A stretch of DNA of 59,090 bases from a virus: positions 1-59,090 of the IMG/VR virus record IMGVR_UViG_3300046777_002911; one strand, given 5' to 3'. The notes under the pieces were generated by a model, which worked only from the letters and a program-made list of their open reading frames with translations, did no database searches and was not told the DNA's origin. The translations under genes were made by a program, and so were the position numbers. Position 1 is the stretch's first letter; each line of letters begins with the position of its first letter. Shown piece after piece: positions 7,108 to 18,103 of the stretch.

Positions 7108-7539
7108 ATGAGTGATTGGAAAAATTTTATAAATGTAAATGGTGATTTTGAATTACCTAATTTTTTATATAAAACAATAAATGATTTAATGAAACAAGCT
7201 TTAGATATGGGAACCTTGTTATCAGATGATCAATATAAGCTAAGAGCTTACAAAGAACAAACAAAAAAATTGTTTAAGAAAAAATGGTATGATTTAGCTC
7301 AAGCATTAGAATTTTTTGAAATTATAGAAGCATGTTCTTGTACATCAGCTAGGTTAGAAGCAAATGGTGGAAAAGATGTTTATTGTGATATATGCAAAGG
7401 TGCTAGATATATTATTAATTCTGCGCTTACTCCTGATGAAATGCGTGAAGTCAGCATGTTCGTTAATGCGGCACAAAATATAGAAGTGGCAGAAAAACTA
7501 CAAAAAAGTTTAATGAAAGTTTTATCAGAACACTCATGA
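7108..7539 (+). CDS. Hypothetical protein with two Cys pairs, 143 aa
   Basis: ATG 7108 follows TAGGAAGTG. The N-terminal half is helical; the middle has ACSC (about residue 73) and CDIC (about residue 93), which together could form a zinc site. The gene overlaps by 4 bp the next start, which encodes another zinc-ribbon protein. No family recognised. Confidence 0.65.
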   Translation: MSDWKNFINVNGDFELPNFLYKTINDLMKQALDMGTLLSDDQYKLRAYKEQTKKLFKKKWYDLAQALEFFEIIEACSCTSARLEANGGKDVYCDICKGARYIINSALTPDEMREVSMFVNAAQNIEVAEKLQKSLMKVLSEHS

Positions 7540-7713
7540 AGTGTGATAGATGTAATTACGATTTAAATTTTGTATACGAAGATGTTGTTCAAGCTGAACA
7601 GGTTTTACATGTTCAAGAATATTATTGTCCTCGGATGTAAAAGCTGTTTAATACAAACATACGCACAAGACGGAATTATTAAATCTGAATGGATTGATTT
7701 TAATGGGAAATAA
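7536..7713 (+). CDS. Zinc-ribbon protein completed by +1 frameshift at CGG 7632
   Basis: ATG 7536 overlaps the upstream stop (ATGA). In the starting frame the protein ends two codons after CPR. Shifting +1 at the in-frame CGG 7632-7634 gives a 58-residue protein in which the first knuckle CDRC (3-6) is matched by CPGCKSC (31-37). The completed two-knuckle zinc ribbon is good evidence that the shift is used: the unshifted 34-residue product has only half a zinc site. Function unknown; it lies among head-assembly genes. Confidence 0.7.
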
Positions 7714-8434
7714 TATAGAAAGATTTGAAGATAAAAATAGTTTTATGGATAAGTTTGAGTCTCTGCGTCCTGATTTGTTTTTCCCAGATGAATGGACGGA
7801 CGAACAAAAAGAAAAGGCTGTTGAATTAGTTCGTCCACAGAAAACAAGAACATCAATGTTTTCTTCAATACCAATGAGATGCGAAGCAGCTAGATGTATT
7901 TTTGCAGAAACTTGTCCATTACATCAACAAAATTTAGCACCAAAAGGAAAACCTTGTCCAATAGAAATGGGAATGGTTTCTCAGTTTACTGGCGAATATA
8001 TGGAACAATTAGATGTAAGTCCAGATAATTTGGTAGAAGTTTCAATGGTTAGAGATTTAGTTGATCAAGAAGTTCAATATTTGCGTAAAACAAAACTTCT
8101 TGCAAAAGAACATTTTGTTCAAGAAAATATAATTGGTGTAGATAAAGATGGTGAACCAATTCTTAAAAAAGAATTGCACTTAGCAGTAGAACTTGAAGAT
8201 AGGCTTCATAAAAGAAGAAAAGATTTACGCAATCAATTACTAGCAACTAGAGAAGCAAGAGCAAAAACTGGTCAAACACAACTTGATACAGCTCAAGCTA
8301 TCTCTGACATCATTCATAAAGTACAAATGGTTGAAATTGAAAATAATAAATTAATTCGCAAAAAACTTGGAACATATGAAGTTGATGATTACATAGAAGC
8401 TCAAACACAATCGGAAGAAAAAGATGAGAGCTGA
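7703..8434 (+). CDS. Cys-containing head-module protein, possible small terminase-like, 243 aa
   Basis: The start chosen is ATG 7703, overlapping the previous stop; TTG 7694 is less likely. Residues about 60-85 hold four cysteines (CEAARC, ETCPL, KPCPIE) that could bind zinc or an iron-sulfur cluster. The rest is long charged helices typical of DNA-packaging adaptors. From memory, proteins with this Cys pattern occur near terminase genes in other phages, but I cannot confirm it is a small terminase subunit. Confidence 0.6.
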   Translation: MGNNIERFEDKNSFMDKFESLRPDLFFPDEWTDEQKEKAVELVRPQKTRTSMFSSIPMRCEAARCIFAETCPLHQQNLAPKGKPCPIEMGMVSQFTGEYMEQLDVSPDNLVEVSMVRDLVDQEVQYLRKTKLLAKEHFVQENIIGVDKDGEPILKKELHLAVELEDRLHKRRKDLRNQLLATREARAKTGQTQLDTAQAISDIIHKVQMVEIENNKLIRKKLGTYEVDDYIEAQTQSEEKDES

Positions 8435-11400
8435 ACGTGGTAATTTTCAAGATTTAATTAATCTTTCTGCAAGAATAACTAAAAATACCTCTAAAAGGAT
8501 AGGTGTTCAAACAACTCCATTAACAAGTGATATAGCAAAACAAATATTTGCACGGTGGAGCTATAGGTACACAGGCTATAGGTGCAACGTTTAGTTCTGA
8601 ATCTCCAGAGGCTTTTATTACTGCAGCAAATAATTGGATGGAAGAATATGTTACAGCATTGTCTGATCCAGCCAATCTAACATTAGCAGCAAGAAGAAAA
8701 TTTACTGGAGCAGCAAATGCAAACAATATTAGAAATCTTTTAGCTTCCGAACATTTAACTTTAGATATATTTAATAAAAAAACTGCAGATACACTATATC
8801 GATCATATAGAGACAACCTTGCAAAAATAGGTGATATTATCCAATCTGATTTAATTGGACTTCCTGGTCAAGTTCTTCCTTCAGAAAACCCTTACAGTAT
8901 TTTTACTAAGTTAATTGTTGATCCAACTAGCACTGCTGCAGGTGAAGGAACTCATCCGTTTCTTACTTTGTTATCAAGATTAAATATAAACATTTCTACA
9001 AGCGCAGAAAACATTGAAGATATAAAGTTAAGTAGAAATAGAATTCCAAATGTTCAATCTGTAGTTAGAGAATATCAAAGAAGTAAAAAATATTTTCCTC
9101 AAGGATATGGAATAAATCCAGTTTCTAGCGCAGAGCCAGGTCCAAGAGGAGCAATGAATATGCTTGGGTTTGATGATGCAGATATTGGTAAGGAATTTAC
9201 AATTCATACATTTGACACCGAAACAACTGGCAGGGCAACGGATTCTCAAGTTAGATCTTTTTCTGTGGTTGAAAGAAGGGTTAAGTATACTGGTAACGGC
9301 GAGTATGAAACTTTGTCTGCACCAAAAGTAATTATGAATAAACAATTTAAATCTGGTCAAATGGATATAGCTCACACCTATAAAAACGGTGTAAAAATGC
9401 CATTATCAGAAGCTACCATTTTAGACGAAGGTGCAGACACAATGCTTGAAAGAGCTAGAGCAGCTTTTGATGATGGTGGTAAAGTATTTATAGAAGATAT
9501 GAAAGAAATATTAGATTTGTTTGTAAATAAGTCTGATAGAGTTGGCGGACACTACGCTGAAGTGTTTGACTTGGACAAAATCTTCCAAACATTAATAGGA
9601 ACACCAGAATTTCATAAAGATAAAGAAATACAAAATCTCTATGCAAGGTTTCAACAAAGAAGGATAGAAGATCCTTCATTCTTTTTTGATACTCATTCAA
9701 GCGCGCAAAGATTATTTGATGAACAAAAATCTGTTCTTAGAGGAAAAATAATTGGCGCTCTTGGGGAAGAAACAGAAGCAGCAAAACAAGCAGCTGAACA
9801 ATTTATTGGAGAATTTCAATTAGCTCCAGAATTACTTGCAAAAGGCGCAACAACACCACAGTCAATGGAAAATATTATACTTAATACTAATTTTCTTCAA
9901 TTATTAGAAAATGAATCTCCAGATATGACTGAAAGTTTAATGAAAACTATTTCTCAAAGAGGTACTCACACAGCAGATGTTGACTCTCTATTGGAAGACT
10001 TTCTTGCAAAATATATACAAACAGGTAAATTGCAACTTCAACGTTTTCCTACTGCTGGAAAACCAGTTGGATTAATGACTGCAGACGCAGCAGGACAATA
10101 TCTAAATAATAATTATGAAAGAATCTCTCGAGCAGCTCAAGAATATGGTTTTATTAGAAAAGATAGAACTATGTCTAGCTTTGAAAATTATATGCGTAGA
10201 TCGGCATCAAGAAGCGGCGCTGTAACACCTATTACAAATATTTCTGGTGTAGATAGAGTATCTGATGAGGTATTCCAATTTTTGTCAGAAACAAGTACAG
10301 GACAACAAAAAGTTACCTTAGATGTAACTCCAGATATATTAAGAGATGAACTTGGTTTTTCTGGTGCAACTGAACATATGAGAGGACAACTATCTTATAA
10401 TTCAAAAAATAAACAATTTGAATTTACAAATTTTGGAGATAATCAAGTTCAAAAGATAGAAGAAGGAAAAGCAAGAGAATTTATTAGAAAAACATTAATA
10501 GAATCTAGAGATACTTCAGCGACTGAAAATATTGTATTAGGAACAACAAAAGCTGGAGAACAAATAACAGCAACTGTAAATCCTGGTCAATGGAGAACTA
10601 ACGACATCCATTTTACAAACATACAAGCTACAAAATTTGATCAGATGGTTGAGGCTAGAAAAATAGCTAGCACTGTAACAAAAAGAACATCACCAGTATC
10701 AGCGGAATCACTATCTATAACAGCAGGGTTAGACAAGGTGTCAATGACACCAGAAAACTACGCTAGGACAATTGCGGAAAAAGGATTACCATACGCAGAC
10801 TTAGATATGCAAACTCGCGTTCTAGCAGTAGAAAATGCAAAAGCAACTAGTAAATTAGGAAGAATAATCTTATCAAACTCTGCAGACGCAAAAGCTCAAC
10901 AAATCAGTAAAGCAGTAGAAGCTGGTGGAGATATTATTGCAAAAGAAAATATGGATCTTTTATCTGAAATGGGAATACAGTGGTTTGCTGGCCAAGGTAA
11001 AAATGCAGCATTTGGAACATCAGCTTTTGCCGACAATAGTTATTTTAGACTACCAACTCAATCACAAAGCGCTGGAAGAGCTTCAAAAGTAATTATGACA
11101 TCTGATGATTTTACTCAACTAACAATAAGAGGAAGAGCGGATGAGTCAATTAAAATTGGAAGTCAAGCTTTTATAGAAAGTAGATATAATAACTTTTATA
11201 GATCATTTTTTACAATGGGTGATACTCCTGCCGTTAACCAAGTATTTAACGCAAGTGGATTAAATGATGTTGCGCTAAAAGGTTTAGCTGAAGATGTAAT
11301 GGAATTACAAGTTAAAAGATTTATGTCAGAAACAGAAGATGGTGTAAGAATTGTTTCGCAAAAAAATTCAGTAATGCAAGATGACATAATTGCTTTGGGT

Positions 11401-12297
11401 AAATCAATTTTTGGCGAACACGTTGATGACACTTCATTAGTTGAAGAACTTTTTTCTTTAGATAAAGCAAAAAGACTTGCACATTTAGAATCATATGATA
11501 AATCACAAAGTGCAATTTCTAACGGTGTAAGTAGTGTTCAAAATTATGAAAGAACAGTTGGAGAGTTATCTACAACTATTAAAGAAGGCGGAATAGTAGC
11601 TTATACAAATACAGACGCAGAAGTAGTAGAGCAAATGAAGCAAGCTTCTGAAAGAGCTGGACTAGCAATATCTGAACAAACTGATGAATTAGCAAGAACT
11701 CAACAATCTCAAATGGTATTATCATCAGAAGGTGGAACTGGAGCCGCATTTAGTCAATCTCAAGACCTAACTATAAGAAAAGGTGTAATACAAGTAACAG
11801 AAGGTTTAGATGACGCAGCAGCAACAGCCGCAGCAACAAGAGAAGTTGTAGAATCAAACAAAGCAGCTTTTGAAGCATTGGGAGAACACGCTGGATTACT
11901 AAGAGCAGATGAGGGGTATGCAAGCGCTGCAAGAACTGCAAGAACAAAAGCTACCGAAGGAATATCTGCTCAAGAAATTAAAGCAGGAGCTGAGTTCATA
12001 AGAAGAAATAAAAAAGCTTTAGCTATAGGAGCAGCAGTAAGCTTTGCAGCCTATGGTGCTCATAAAATAAATCAAAGAAGAAAGGAAAATGAACTTTATG
12101 AGCGTACTATAGAGGTAAGTCCAGTTGAAAGTGGAACTAGACCTTATGGCATACAAGAAGCCTTAATGAAAGGAAATCAATCTTCTTCTAGAAGAGATCC
12201 TTTAGTTACTGCTGGTGTTGTTGGAAATTTGGATAGATCTAAGATAGGACATTCAATGATGGGAAGCGATAAGCATTCTCATCTTTTTGGAGGATAA
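8424..12297 (+). CDS. Giant protein with DEDDh 3'-5' exonuclease domain (+1 frameshift at CGG 8553)
   Basis: ATG 8424 overlaps the previous gene. The frame must shift +1 at in-frame CGG 8553-8555 (codon 44) to resume at GGT 8554; otherwise it ends at 8586. The shifted product is about 1290 residues. Residues about 263-269 read FDTETTG (Exo I, DxE), about 380-384 VFDLD (Exo II) and about 515-519 HTADVD (Exo III, H-x4-D-like), a DnaQ-type DEDDh exonuclease set. A hydrophobic segment (ALAIGAAVSFAAYGA) lies about 75 residues before the C-terminus. The size, position between head genes and C-terminal membrane-like helix suggest a virion-internal or ejected protein rather than a replication enzyme. 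Confidence 0.75.
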
Positions 12298-12300
12298 TAA

Positions 12301-12939
12301 ATGGGTTTATTGGCAAATTTAGGAAAAGGCGCATATAAAGCTGCTACAAGTAAACCTGGAGCAGGTTTAATAATAGGTGGAGCTGTAACTGCTGGTATTT
12401 TAAAGAATGCGGCTCCAGCAGCAAGAGATGCAGCTATGGAAGTTGCATTTGGTGACCCAAACGCAGATGAAAGTTTCTTAGGTAGAAAACTAACTCCAGG
12501 AAGTGTTTTTGATGCAGTTGCTCCTGTTACTACAGGTGGAGGTGGAACAGCTGGAGCTGTTGGTACAGTTGGCGCAGTTGGTCTTGGAGCTGGTCTTGGA
12601 GTAGCCGCTGGAGCAAGATTAGGTGGAATGATAAAAAATCCAGCTGGAAGCAGACTGGCAACTAAGGCACTCAGGGGTGGGGCAATAGGTGGCATTGTTG
12701 GTGCTGGTTTGGGTGCAGCAGCAGTTGGCGCTGCAATTGAAAGCTATGTAAGTAGAAATGAAAGATTCTTTAAAGAGTCACCGTATGCTGGTAAAGGAAG
12801 AACCTTAAGGAGAGACAACATGCAATATGATCCAGGAATGGTTTCTGGTTCATACAACGTTTCATTAAAAAATGCATCAGACCTTAATGCTGATGGAAGT
12901 ATAGTGCTAGGAATGCACAACTTAAGAAAAGGTATATAA
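12301..12939 (+). CDS. Gly/Ala-rich protein with glycine-zipper membrane segments, 212 aa
   Basis: ATG 12301 follows AGGATAATAA, 3 bp after the giant gene's stop. It contains several Gly/Ala-rich hydrophobic stretches (AGLIIGGAVTAGIL, GAVGLGAGLGVAAGA, GAIGGIVGAGLGAAAVG) of the glycine-zipper type, with a polar C-terminal 60 residues. It probably inserts in a membrane or packs inside the virion. Its composition matches the 6541 and 6841 products and the 12943 gene. Confidence 0.65.
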   Translation: MGLLANLGKGAYKAATSKPGAGLIIGGAVTAGILKNAAPAARDAAMEVAFGDPNADESFLGRKLTPGSVFDAVAPVTTGGGGTAGAVGTVGAVGLGAGLGVAAGARLGGMIKNPAGSRLATKALRGGAIGGIVGAGLGAAAVGAAIESYVSRNERFFKESPYAGKGRTLRRDNMQYDPGMVSGSYNVSLKNASDLNADGSIVLGMHNLRKGI

Positions 12940-12942
12940 TTA

Positions 12943-14605
12943 ATGAGTGACGTTTCAGGTTCTATATATGATTTAGAAGCTCCACAAAACGCAGAGCAAA
13001 TTCCAGGTTTTCTTGGAAAAGCAATGCAAACAGAGGAAACAATACATGGTGTAACTAGTATTCCTTTGGTAGCTGGATTAAACCAATATAGAGGTCAAAC
13101 TACAATTCTTAAAGGTGGTTTTCTAGATAATAGAAAATTGTTTGCAACAAAAGGGCAAACTAAACTTAGACCATTTAGATCTGGAGCATTAACTCCAACA
13201 ACAGTGCAAAGAGCAGGAAGTCCATACGTTGGTGGAGTAAACATATTTGGTAGGCAAACTAGGCGCGGTAGAAAACTTGCCAAACCAAAACAAATGCATG
13301 GAACCAATAAATTGGGTAGGATGCTTGGAATGGGTGGTGGTGAAGGTGTTGCAACAGCATCACGACTTGAATATAAAGCTCCAATGTTTAAAGGATTTAG
13401 AAGACAAAACTTAACTTTAAATCCATTTGCTTTTGGTAGACACGCAAGTGTAAGCAGATTTGGTCCAACTGGACAAGGATTCTACGCAGCACATCAAGGA
13501 GGCGCTTTTGCCAACCTAGGAAACATGTTAACTGGACGGACAAGCTAATCCAAAATTTAGTGGTGGAATTTTTTCTAGACTTGGAGCTTTAAATAAAATA
13601 GAGAGAAGAGCAGCTAGAGGTCTTTCTACAGCTGGCGCAGATATGAATATAGCAAGAATAACTGCTATGAACAATCCTTTAGCTCTTATACCAAAACAAG
13701 ATGTTCTTAATGCAGCTAGGATGACTAATCCTCGTTTCCAAATTGGAGGAGTAGCTTCATCTCTTCCAGAAAGATTAGCAACAGCAAGAGCAACTTTAAG
13801 CACTCCAGAAGCAATGGCAGCTAGGTTTGAATCTGGTGGTCTTAACGCACTCGGTGCATCTTTGGTTGGCGCAGAAGGGGCAACAGCGTTAACAGTTGGT
13901 GCAAGAAGATTTGCAATGATGGAAGGTGTTCAAGGTTCTGTAAGTAAATCATTTATGCGCGGAATACTAACTTCTGGTGGTGGATCAGAAATGCGTACGC
14001 TAATGGGAACTGCTGGAATGAAAACATTTGGTATAGGTCAAATACAAATGAGCGAAACAGCAGAAAAAATGATTAGACCATTAGCTGGAGCTTTTGAAAA
14101 AAATGCAGCTCTCTACAATAGAGCATTAAGTAGAAATCTTGGATCAATGGGTAGTCACTTAGCTCCTTCTATGGCAGAAGGAGTAGTTGGACACCGAATG
14201 GGATTAATGGCTACTGAAGTAGTTGAAAAAGGTATAATTAAATCTCTAGGAGCTAGAGGGGCAATGCAGGCTGTAAAAAGCGGTGGAGCAAGAGTTGGAA
14301 TGGCGGTTGCAGGAGAAGCAGCATTAGCTGCAATTCCAGGACTTAATTTAATTTTTGCTGCAGACATGGCATATCAATTGGCTAAACTTGGTGGTCTTGC
14401 AGTTAAAGGTGCTATTAATTTTGGCAAAGCTGGAATGACTTCAATGCAGGGAAATATAAGTGGTGGTTTGTTTGGAACATATAAAGATGATGAGGTAAGA
14501 GCTACATCTAGAGCAAGGGGTGTAGCTGCAATTCAAAACAGTAGATTAAATGCTAGATCGTTGCTAGGCTCAGAAGGCGCAATGATGGCAGCTCATTTCG
14601 GGTAG
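12943..14605 (+). CDS. Gly/Ala-rich virion-like protein (+1 frameshift at CGG 13537)
   Basis: ATG 12943 begins 3 bp after the upstream stop. The open frame ends at 13548, but shifting +1 at in-frame CGG 13537-13539 (codon 199) joins it to a frame open to 14605, giving about 553 residues. The N-terminal part is basic and Gly-rich (KLGRMLGMGGGEG); the C-terminal part has Gly/Ala helices (AVAGEAALAAIPGLNLIFAA). The joined product looks continuous in composition. It lies between the exonuclease protein and terminase; a minor head or ejection protein is plausible. Confidence 0.65.
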
Positions 14606-14613
14606 AATGTATT

Positions 14614-16471
14614 ATGGATAAAACTAAAGAATTTCGTAAAAAAATAGAAAGTCTTCCAAGAGAAGATATATTAGAAATTATAAAAGCTCAAGACCCAGAA
14701 TACGTAAAGCAAGTAAATAGAATTGAATGGGTGTTTGAAAATAAACTTCAACATATAAATTGGGTAGATGGTACTCCAGTTACTGAAAGAAAATTTACGA
14801 ATAGAGAACTAGCTTTATTAGTTGATGAACCATTTGAAGTAGATAACGATCTTCTTAATATGCGGAATATCAGCTGATCAACAAAGGCAAATACACATAG
14901 CTAAAGATCCTTGTAGATGGGCAAGACATTTTCTTAAAGCTGAAACAAGAGTTTATCAAACTTTGATTTTACGTGATCCATCACTTAGAAAAGTATTAAG
15001 AGCTGGTCGTCGTTTAGGTAAAACTTTTAGTATGGCAATCGCTTTGCTGCACTATAGCTATACACATAAAGATGGCAGATGTTTGGTTATTGCTCCAATG
15101 AAATCTCACGTTGAATTAATCTATCAAGAAATTTTACGCCTTGCAGCAAAAAATGACATAGTTATGAATTCAATAACTAGAAAAGTAACTAGCCCTCAAT
15201 TTATGATTCAATTTTCAAATGGGTCAACAATTAGATTCTTTACCTCAGGTATGCGTTCGGGTGGTAAATCAGACGTAGCCCGTGGTCAAGAAGCACATGT
15301 AATCGTATTAGACGAAATGGATTACATGCACGCAGACGACCTAGACGCGCTGTACGCCATGCTGCAAAAAACAGCTGAAGATCAACCAGATAAAGTTTTA
15401 ATTGGTGCGTCTACTCCAACTGGTAGAAGAGAAAGATTTTGGGAATGGTGCAGAAGTGCAAGATTTCAAGAATTTTGGTTTCCTTCATACTGCAACCCAT
15501 ATTTTTCTAAAGATCAAGAAGATGAATTTAGAGAGCAATATTCAGAGATGGGATACCGTCATGAAATTGAAGCAGATTGGGGCGAAGACGCAGAAGGTGT
15601 TTACCCTAGAAAATTTGTAGATAAAGCATTTCTTGATCCTTCTTGGAATTATATTCCTGAAATTCAATCAGCTAGATCATTTTATACAATTGGTGTTGAC
15701 TGGGACAAATACGGAGCGGGTACAAATATAGTTGTTCTTGAAGCATGTAATGACTCATATGAAGATGAAAGATTTAGAGGAAAAGTAAGATTGGTTTATA
15801 GAGAAGAAATTGATAAATCTGAATATACTTTAACAAATGCAGTTAATAGAATAGTTCAATTAAATGATTCTTTTAACCCAAAACATATTTATGTTGACCG
15901 TGGATATGGAGAAGTTCAAGTAGAACTTCTTAGAAAATATGGAACAGAAAATCCTAAGTCTAATTTAAGAGATAGAGTTAAGGGAATTGGGTTTGGTGAA
16001 TCAATAGAAATAAGAGATCCATACACTAAACTTCCTGTTAAAAAAGAAATTAAACCATATATGGTTGATAATCTTACTCAGTATCTTGAAAAAGAAAAAA
16101 TAGTATTTCCAGTTTCTGATGAAGAAATGTATTTACAATTAATTTCATATGTAGTAGTTAGAACTACGCAATCTGGTAGGCCAGTTTTTGAAGCAGGTGG
16201 ATCTGCAGTGGATCACGCGCATGACGCTTTAATGTTGGCTCTTTTAGCTATTACTCAAAATTATGGAGATTTTAGTAAATTAAAAGTAGCTAAAAATACA
16301 GAAAGTTTTTCCAACACATTCTTCATGCCAAAGCAAAACAATGCAAATGAAGAAGATGATAAAGATAAACCAACTTCTGGTATGATGGTTACTACAAAAA
16401 GAAACGCACCCCTAATGCCAAGTTTTGGAAAAAGAAAAACACCAAAACGTGTTTCTAGAAAAATGTTTTAA
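14614..16471 (+). CDS. terL: Terminase large subunit (+1 frameshift at CGG 14863)
   Basis: TerL is the DNA-packaging ATPase and headful/end-cutting nuclease docked at the portal. ATG 14614 opens a frame that stops at 14877; a +1 shift at CGG 14863-14865 (codon 84) resumes at GGA 14864 and yields about 618 residues. The joined N-terminus (GISADQQRQI...PCRWARHFL) is typical for terminases. Walker A is GRRLGKT (about 131), Walker B VIVLDEMD (about 229), coupling motif GASTPTG, and nuclease acidic residues lie in GVDWDKYG, YVDRGYGE and DHAHDALM. Since terminase is essential, the shift must occur in the host. Confidence 0.93.
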
Positions 16472-16476
16472 GGTAA

Positions 16477-18102
16477 ATGCCTATGTCTTTTATTAATAAT
16501 ATAAACGGAGAAATTTCTCCAGAACAAAAGATTAATGCTGATTACTTAATGCAAGAATCCTCTTCGCTTAGTTCGGGTGAATCTAATTTTGTTAATGGTA
16601 GTCAATCATCCGTTTTTAAACAACCAGGAGTTTCTTACGGAAATGATCAGCCGTATTCTGTTCCACTTAATCTTTTGAGACAAGAAGCAAAAAATATAAT
16701 TACTGATTTATATAAATTTTTAAATGATTTAGAAAATCTTTTAAGGCAAGTAAACTTAGATCCAACAAATAATTCAAATTTAGAACAAGCACATTCATAT
16801 GTATGGGGTGAGATAAATAAAAAAGACCATCCATTTCCAAAAATAGAAGTAGAAGGATATGTTGGAGAATTAAAGTATCCAACGCCACCATTCATATGCT
16901 TTGATCAATATCTTTACGCAGAGGGTGTTCAAACAAGGGGGTATAGAAAATTTATAAAAGAATATGATAATTTAATTTCTAATACAACTTTTGGTCATAT
17001 ATATGATTTTAGAGAAATAATTAAGTATTTAATCAATGAAGCTAACCGCATCAATTTTTCATTAGGTGCAGATTTCGGAGATAATTATGAAGACGACTCA
17101 CAACAACAAGTCGCATCGTACTATTTATACTGGCTTAAAATGGCAATCCACTATAAGGAACTCTTTGCCAAATCGATCACATCAACGCCAACAGGTTTGC
17201 CAGAAACCGAAGTGGATAAAGCAACTAAAAAACAAGCCGCTCAATTTCAAGCATTTTTTTCTATCAAAGTAAATTCTTTAACAACACTGATAGATAGTCA
17301 GTTAGATACCTTGCACAAAGATCTAGTTACAAATTGCGATGTTTTTTATTCTAAATATTTAAGTCCATCTTTAAAATTTAAAACAAAAGTTGTTTCTGAT
17401 TTTGCTCTTGATATAAGAACAACGAATATGAAAACAGAATTACCAAGACTTTCAGAAGAAGCAGCAATCGCACTATTGGCAGCGGAAGGAAACTTTAAAT
17501 CTGTTTTAACAGATCTTCTTGAAAGGCGAAATAACACTTCTTCAAAAATAGATTCCTTATACCAGGGAATAATAGAAAGAAGAAAATATACAAGTTATAT
17601 TTCACAGCTATCCATAAAAGCTATAACCAGAAGAAGAATTATAACAAATAATACAAATGAAAATTACGCAGCTCTTTTATCTAGTTTATACGTAGATGAA
17701 TCTCATGTTAATTCATTAAAATCAAGTCACGCTCTTTTGGATGATTTAAATGAAGACAGTCATCCACAATATTTAATGAAATCTGGTGGTTCTATAACTG
17801 GAGATATAAACATTGAAAATGAAGCAAAAATTGATGGCGTAAAAATTTCAAGCCACTCTCATAATGGAGTAGACGGATCTGCTAGAATAAGATCTATAGA
17901 TATAGATTATGATTCTGTTAGAATGGATATTAATTTAGAGCAAATAAATTCAGCTTCAAGAGAAATTAATATAACTGTAGATTCATTTACTCCTGATATA
18001 TTAACTGGTGGAGTACCAGTTGCCGATGTAAATATCAGTATAGATATACCTGATGAGTTTAAAGATAAATATGATTTTGAAATACTTTACGTAGAGTTAT
18101 AA
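16477..18102 (+). CDS. Virion/tail-associated protein, 541 aa
   Basis: ATG 16477 (or 16483) follows AAGG. The N-terminal 400 residues are helical; the region near residue 430 reads LNEDSHPQYLMKSGG and SITGDI, a signature common in phage fibre and appendage proteins just before beta-rich repeats. No internal CGG. It probably attaches a fibre or forms a neck/tail appendage. It is followed directly by two further virion-type genes. Confidence 0.65.
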   Translation: MPMSFINNINGEISPEQKINADYLMQESSSLSSGESNFVNGSQSSVFKQPGVSYGNDQPYSVPLNLLRQEAKNIITDLYKFLNDLENLLRQVNLDPTNNSNLEQAHSYVWGEINKKDHPFPKIEVEGYVGELKYPTPPFICFDQYLYAEGVQTRGYRKFIKEYDNLISNTTFGHIYDFREIIKYLINEANRINFSLGADFGDNYEDDSQQQVASYYLYWLKMAIHYKELFAKSITSTPTGLPETEVDKATKKQAAQFQAFFSIKVNSLTTLIDSQLDTLHKDLVTNCDVFYSKYLSPSLKFKTKVVSDFALDIRTTNMKTELPRLSEEAAIALLAAEGNFKSVLTDLLERRNNTSSKIDSLYQGIIERRKYTSYISQLSIKAITRRRIITNNTNENYAALLSSLYVDESHVNSLKSSHALLDDLNEDSHPQYLMKSGGSITGDINIENEAKIDGVKISSHSHNGVDGSARIRSIDIDYDSVRMDINLEQINSASREINITVDSFTPDILTGGVPVADVNISIDIPDEFKDKYDFEILYVEL

Positions 18103-18103
18103 T

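Noticed and set aside
14614-14877. Terminase and protease as pseudogenes or split genes
   Set aside because: The joined products are complete, motifs are intact and downstream pieces lack good starts; a phage with its whole head module otherwise intact is unlikely to have so many dead essential genes.
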